Shown here piece by piece: positions 5,410 through 8,534 of a stretch of 8,534 bases of DNA (its first letter is position 1; the number at the start of each line of letters is the position of its first letter). The stretch comes from Bdellovibrio sp. (GTDB lineage Bacteria > Bdellovibrionota > Bdellovibrionia > Bdellovibrionales > Bdellovibrionaceae). A model generated the notes under the pieces. That model was not told the origin of the DNA. It ran no database searches and worked only from the letters and a program-made list of their open reading frames with translations. Location of the stretch: the NCBI GenBank assembly GCA_017745015.1, contig JAGIAF010000145.1, forward strand, positions 1 through 8,534, written 5' to 3'. Position numbers and translations under genes: made by a program.

Positions 5410-6150
5410 CTACCATGATCCTGAAGAGCCGCCGCCACTGAAGCCACCGCCACCACCAGACCAGCCGCCTCCGCCGCCACCAAATCCTCCTCCGCCACCA
5501 AACGTGCCACCGCCAAAACCACCGCCTCCGCGATAGTAACGACCACGGCCGCCACCGAAGCGTCCAAGGATTGAGATGATAATCAGAAGAATAATGATCA
5601 CTCCGATCGGAATACCACCGCCTTTGTCATCGGAAGTTTCCGCCGTGCTCAAACCTTTTTCATCAGCAAACTCTTTGTCTGCTAACTGCATGATTTGCGC
5701 GACACCCGCATAAATTCCATCCGCGTACTTTCTTTGCTTGAAGTACGGAGTGACAACGTCAGCGATAATACGTTTTGCATAAATATCCGGAATGGCTCCT
5801 TCAAGCCCCTGCCCCACTTCGATGCGCATGCGACGATCTTGCATCGCGATCAGGAACAACACGCCATTGTCTTTTTTAGCGTCACCCAGTTTCCACTTAT
5901 CAGTGATACGAATGGAAACTTGTTCGATCGGCTCCTCTTGAAGAGAATCGATGATCAAAACTTGGATTTGCGCTTTGCCGCGCCGATTGAAATCAAAAAG
6001 AAGTTGGGAAAGATCTTGGCGCATGGAACGAGGAAGGACACCAACCTCGTCCATCACCGGCCCTTCAAGAGCCGGCACTTTAAATTCAGCTTGAGCTAAA
6101 AGCCCCCAGCAGAATGTTAGCGAAAGAAGGAGCAATGAAATGGCACGCAT
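5410..6150 (-). CDS. Secreted TPM-domain protein with Gly-rich tail (YgcG-like)
   Basis: The 246-residue protein has a Sec signal peptide (residues 1-21, cleavage after AQA). A periplasmic TPM domain follows at about 26-160, with the family hallmarks VMDEVGVL, KKDNGVLFLIAMQDRRMRIE and GQGLEGAIPD. One transmembrane helix lies at about 180-195, and a glycine-rich tail (about 199-246) ends in the usual GGGSSGSW. This matches YgcG/TPM_phosphatase proteins in order and length. Its ATG overlaps the TAA of lemA by one base (TAATG), so it is translationally coupled to LemA, consistent with the common lemA-TPM pairing at the cell envelope. The tail is encoded by simple GGT/GGC-type codons at about 5413-5553, which makes this stretch repetitive. 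Confidence 0.92.
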   Translation of the reverse strand: MRAISLLLLSLTFCWGLLAQAEFKVPALEGPVMDEVGVLPRSMRQDLSQLLFDFNRRGKAQIQVLIIDSLQEEPIEQVSIRITDKWKLGDAKKDNGVLFLIAMQDRRMRIEVGQGLEGAIPDIYAKRIIADVVTPYFKQRKYADGIYAGVAQIMQLADKEFADEKGLSTAETSDDKGGGIPIGVIIILLIIISILGRFGGGRGRYYRGGGGFGGGTFGGGGGFGGGGGGWSGGGGGFSGGGSSGSW

Positions 6151-6743
6151 TAGAATTTAACTTCTGGTGCTTTCTCTGCTGCCGCTTTTTCCTCAGGAGC
6201 AAGATCCCATTGAGGCATTTTTTCGAAATGGTACATCACAGAGTTAGTCCAGCTTGTCGGCGGAACTGTCACAAGGTTGTTAAATTCCTTGATCGATTCA
6301 ATATAGCGTTGACGAGCGATTGTGATGCGGTTTTCAGTCCCTTCAAGTTGGGCTTGAAGATCTCTGAAGTTTTGGTCCGCTTTCAAATCAGGATATTTTT
6401 CTGTCACAACCATCAAACGACCCAATGCCTGCGACAAACCGCTTTGAGCTTTTTGGTACTCTGCCAATTGTTGCGGAGTAACTTTAGAAGGATCGATATT
6501 CATCGCTGTTGCTTTTGCACGAGCTTCTGTAACTTGCGTCAGAGTTTCTTGTTCATGTTTCGCGTAACCCTTAACTACGTTGACCAAGTTTGGAATCAAA
6601 TCAGCCCGACGTTTGTATTGGTTTGAGACTTCTGCAAGAGCTGCTTCTGTTGAGTTTTTAGACTGAGGAATGGATTGGAAGCCACAACCTGCCATAAAAG
6701 GAAGAATAAGAGCCGCCAAAATAACTTTAGACATGAGTTTCAT
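6150..6743 (-). CDS. lemA: LemA family lipoprotein
   Basis: The 197-residue product carries the LemA signature ADLIPNLVNVVKGYAKHE at about 47-64 and is helical throughout, with later segments such as RITIARQRYIESIKEFNN matching the family. LemA proteins are envelope helical-bundle proteins, often encoded with TPM-domain proteins, and their biochemical role is unknown. The N-terminus MKLMSKVILAALILPFMAGC has a lipobox-like MAGC with C20 as the likely lipidated residue, so this member should be a lipoprotein and not the uncleaved N-terminal-anchor form. The start is supported by GGAGG at 6752-6756, 8 bases upstream. It is the first gene of the minus-strand operon lemA-TPM-TPM and has a promoter candidate directly upstream. 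Confidence 0.94.
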   Translation of the reverse strand: MKLMSKVILAALILPFMAGCGFQSIPQSKNSTEAALAEVSNQYKRRADLIPNLVNVVKGYAKHEQETLTQVTEARAKATAMNIDPSKVTPQQLAEYQKAQSGLSQALGRLMVVTEKYPDLKADQNFRDLQAQLEGTENRITIARQRYIESIKEFNNLVTVPPTSWTNSVMYHFEKMPQWDLAPEEKAAAEKAPEVKF

Positions 6744-6763
6744 ACGGAAAACCTCCAGCTGTA

Positions 6764-6792
6764 TTTCTATCGAATCTCTCAGTGACGCTCAA
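6764..6792 (-). promoter_or_regulatory. Candidate promoter of the lemA operon
   Basis: On the minus strand, TTGAGC (complement of 6787-6792) and TAGAAA (complement of 6764-6769) are separated by 17 bases, each with 4 of 6 consensus matches. It lies just upstream of the lemA Shine-Dalgarno. Confidence 0.45.
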
Positions 6793-6810
6793 TGAAAACC
6801 GGTCTATATT
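6782..6810 (+). promoter_or_regulatory. Candidate promoter of the RluA-methyltransferase gene
   Basis: GTGACG (6782-6787, 4 of 6) and TATATT (6805-6810, 5 of 6) are separated by exactly 17 bases. Transcription would start about 7 bases after the -10 box, at or next to the ATG at 6817. Its -35 box abuts and shares base 6787 with the -35 of the divergent lemA promoter. Confidence 0.5.
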
Positions 6811-6816
6811 AGTCGA

Positions 6817-8385
6817 ATGACACGCACAATTAAGCTTCGATACACCGAGACAGCAGGGTGCATCTTTGTTGACAAGATTGCAGGCCTGAACACCCATACT
6901 CCCGAGTATGGACAGCGCGGTTGCGTGGAAGTTTACGAAGAAGAACTAAATCGCAAACTCTATGTGGCGCATCGCTTGGATAAAGCGACTTCCGGTGCGA
7001 TCTGTTTTGCGACGAGTTCTGAAATTGCAGCGGACCTTTCTCGTTTGTTCGAACAACATTTGGTAAAAAAGCGTTATCTTTTTTTAACGGATCGCCCCGC
7101 TGGCGCGCTGGAGTTCACGTATCAATCTCACATCGAAAAAGAAAAAAACGCTTTCGTCAGTCGTAAAGATAAGGACTCCAATTCAAAAACAACTTTCAAG
7201 TGGCTCAAAGCTTTGGGGCGCTTTCAGTTGTGGGAAGCCATTCCTCACTCTGGCAAACCTCACCAAATTCGTCTGCATGCTGAAGCCAATGGCATTCCGA
7301 TTTTGGGCGATAACGAACATGGCGGCAGTCACTATTACCGTCTGTGCCTCCATTCACACTCGTTAGAATTTGAATTGCGTGGACAGAACGTACACTTTGA
7401 AACAGATCTTCCTGCCTGGGCTCGTGATGGCGAATTGAATGAGCACGAAGAAGATTTGATTTTGGCTGAAGCCTTCCAACGTCGCGAAAGATTGTTCAAA
7501 GCTTCTGAAATTAAAGACGAATCTTTGCGTATGAGCCACCGCGAACTCGACACTTACCGTATCGATCAGTATGGCGAATATCTTTGGGTGTATTGGTACA
7601 AAGAATCCGATCCCACCGTTCCAGATCTTTTGCGCTTTGAAAAGCTCGCAAAAAAAGCTGGCAAAAAACTTTTGGTTCGCAAAATGCTTAATCGCGGTGA
7701 AGATCCCAACGCTGAGATTCTTTGGAATATCGGCAACACCGCTTCCCGTTGGACGGCCAAGGAAAATGGCGTGAACTATGAACTCCGCAGCGATACGGGA
7801 CTTTCTCCCGGTCTTTTCTTAGATCAGCGCGAGAATCGCCTTTGGGTCAGCGAACACGCACAAGATCGTCGCGTCTTAAATCTTTTCTCCTACACCAGTG
7901 GCTTCAGCGTGGTTTCTGCCTTGGCAGGAGCCTCTGAGGTCTGCACAGTTGACGTCTCTGCGAATTTTATCGAATGGAGCAAACGCAATTTTGAATTGAA
8001 TGGTTTGAATCCTGAAGATGATAAATACGAGTTTTGGACAAACGATTGCCTGCTCTTTTTGAAAGGCACCGTTCGTCGTAAGCGCAAATTCGGTTTGATC
8101 ATTTGCGATCCACCGTCTTTTGGTCGCTCTAAAAATAGCGTGTTTTCTATCAGTAAGAACTTCGATGAGTTGTTGATTAACGCACTTTATTGCCTTGAAA
8201 AGAACGGCCTGCTGCTCTTCTGTACGAACTACGAAAAATGGACGACGGGAGATTTGCATTTGCGCTTAGAAAAACTAAAGCGCGAGTTCTCTTTTAAGAT
8301 TTTGCCCGCGCCTTCTCAAGGTCTTGACTTTGAGCTCCCAGATCAGGAGCCTTTGATGAAGTCTATTATCATTCGTAAGAACTAA
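6817..8385 (+). CDS. Fused RluA-type pseudouridine synthase and RlmK/RlmI-like SAM methyltransferase
   Basis: This 522-residue protein joins two RNA-modifying enzymes. Residues about 12-190 are an RluA-family catalytic domain with no S4 domain: FVDKIAGLNTH (17-27), HRLDKATSG (52-60) with presumed catalytic D55, KKRYL (84-88), HSGKPHQIRLH (144-154) and RLCLHSHSLEF. Residues about 240-520 are a class I methyltransferase: PGLFLDQRENR (331-341), SAM-binding NLFSYTSGF (355-363), acidic VDVS (378-381), IEWSKRNFELNGL (385-397), and motif IV DPPSFGRSK (431-439). This half resembles the RlmK part of RlmKL (23S m7G2069) and RlmI (m5C1962); FCTN at 468-471 lacks the Cys placement I associate with RlmI, favouring RlmK. 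The expected substrate is 23S rRNA, with Psi and methyl sites perhaps close together. No Shine-Dalgarno precedes the ATG, and the promoter predicts a leaderless message. Confidence 0.9.
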   Translation: MTRTIKLRYTETAGCIFVDKIAGLNTHTPEYGQRGCVEVYEEELNRKLYVAHRLDKATSGAICFATSSEIAADLSRLFEQHLVKKRYLFLTDRPAGALEFTYQSHIEKEKNAFVSRKDKDSNSKTTFKWLKALGRFQLWEAIPHSGKPHQIRLHAEANGIPILGDNEHGGSHYYRLCLHSHSLEFELRGQNVHFETDLPAWARDGELNEHEEDLILAEAFQRRERLFKASEIKDESLRMSHRELDTYRIDQYGEYLWVYWYKESDPTVPDLLRFEKLAKKAGKKLLVRKMLNRGEDPNAEILWNIGNTASRWTAKENGVNYELRSDTGLSPGLFLDQRENRLWVSEHAQDRRVLNLFSYTSGFSVVSALAGASEVCTVDVSANFIEWSKRNFELNGLNPEDDKYEFWTNDCLLFLKGTVRRKRKFGLIICDPPSFGRSKNSVFSISKNFDELLINALYCLEKNGLLLFCTNYEKWTTGDLHLRLEKLKREFSFKILPAPSQGLDFELPDQEPLMKSIIIRKN

Positions 8386-8534
8386 GGATAAAACTCGTAC
8401 TTAACCTGCACGCGCTTCTCGTCTTGCAGGCCCATCTTTGATCCGCTCAAGAATGGAGGAACTTTACGTTTGATCTTTTTTCTTCCTTTCGGGAAGCGCT
8501 TACCGTCCACATAGCAGTCAAATTTGTCTTGGCT
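8382..8534 (-). CDS. C-terminal end of an unidentified protein (start outside window)
   Basis: On the minus strand an open frame enters from the right edge and gives 50 residues before a TAG at 8384-8382. The end reads ...RKVPPFLSGSKMGLQDEKRVQVKYEFYP. The segment is Lys/Arg-rich (KGRKKIKRK), then turns into an alternating beta-like end, and I do not recognise the family. Continuous coding, ordinary codon use and the fit to the neighbouring stop argue for a real gene. Its stop overlaps the TAA of the + strand fusion gene in the four bases CTAA, leaving no space for a terminator between them. Confidence 0.6.
   Translation of the reverse strand, partial: SQDKFDCYVDGKRFPKGRKKIKRKVPPFLSGSKMGLQDEKRVQVKYEFYP

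Noticed and set aside
5361..5567. Upstream extension of the membrane TPM gene to a start at 5567 (Ala/Val-rich N-terminus).
   Set aside because: This stretch overlaps the glycine-rich tail of the preceding TPM gene in another frame. Its composition is the frame-shifted image of GGT/GGC repeats, while the ATG at 5360 has a good Shine-Dalgarno and begins the conserved domain.
6114..6626. Plus-strand ORF of 170 codons across the TPM/lemA junction.
   Set aside because: It lies antisense to lemA and the start of the TPM gene, both of which have clear family motifs; the product is Cys/Phe/Arg-rich as expected of a shadow frame.

Overview
The window looks like chromosome from a Gram-negative bacterium, most likely a Bdellovibrio-type member of the Bdellovibrionota. 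This is an inference from moderate GC content, the LemA/TPM gene set, an outer-membrane barrel and secreted-protein signals. No marker in the window settles the species. The layout is compact and mostly housekeeping or envelope-related. I see no insertion sequence, phage gene, integrase or CRISPR array.

Left part (1-3006, + strand). The window opens inside a gene for an outer-membrane beta-barrel that resembles the phenol-degradation MetA-type porins. After a 155-base gap comes a translationally coupled pair. The first gene encodes a 447-residue protein with two ferritin-like four-helix diiron units, each with a complete E...ExxH...E...ExxH ligand set. The second encodes a FabD-like acyltransferase that keeps the catalytic Ser and His but has lost the residues that normally bind the malonyl carboxylate and help form the oxyanion hole. 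Together they look like a small oxidative acyl-modification module, and this is the least ordinary part of the window.

Middle part (3007-4718). A structured intergenic region has two inverted-repeat systems: one resembles a minus-strand terminator, the other could mask a ribosome binding site. It precedes a small DUF1640-type coiled-coil membrane protein built on 33-bp tandem repeats. A tRNA-Arg(TCG) with encoded CCA follows, then a secreted, cysteine-rich, two-domain protein of unknown function.

Right part (4697-8534). A minus-strand operon encodes a LemA lipoprotein, a secreted TPM-domain protein with a glycine-rich tail, and a membrane TPM-domain protein; it ends in an intrinsic terminator at 4697-4713. 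Divergent from it, and sharing a very short promoter region, is a + strand gene fusing an RluA-type pseudouridine synthase to an RlmK/RlmI-type rRNA methyltransferase. Its predicted transcript start falls at or very near the ATG, so it may be translated leaderless. The last gene, partial and on the minus strand, overlaps the fusion gene's stop codon tail to tail.
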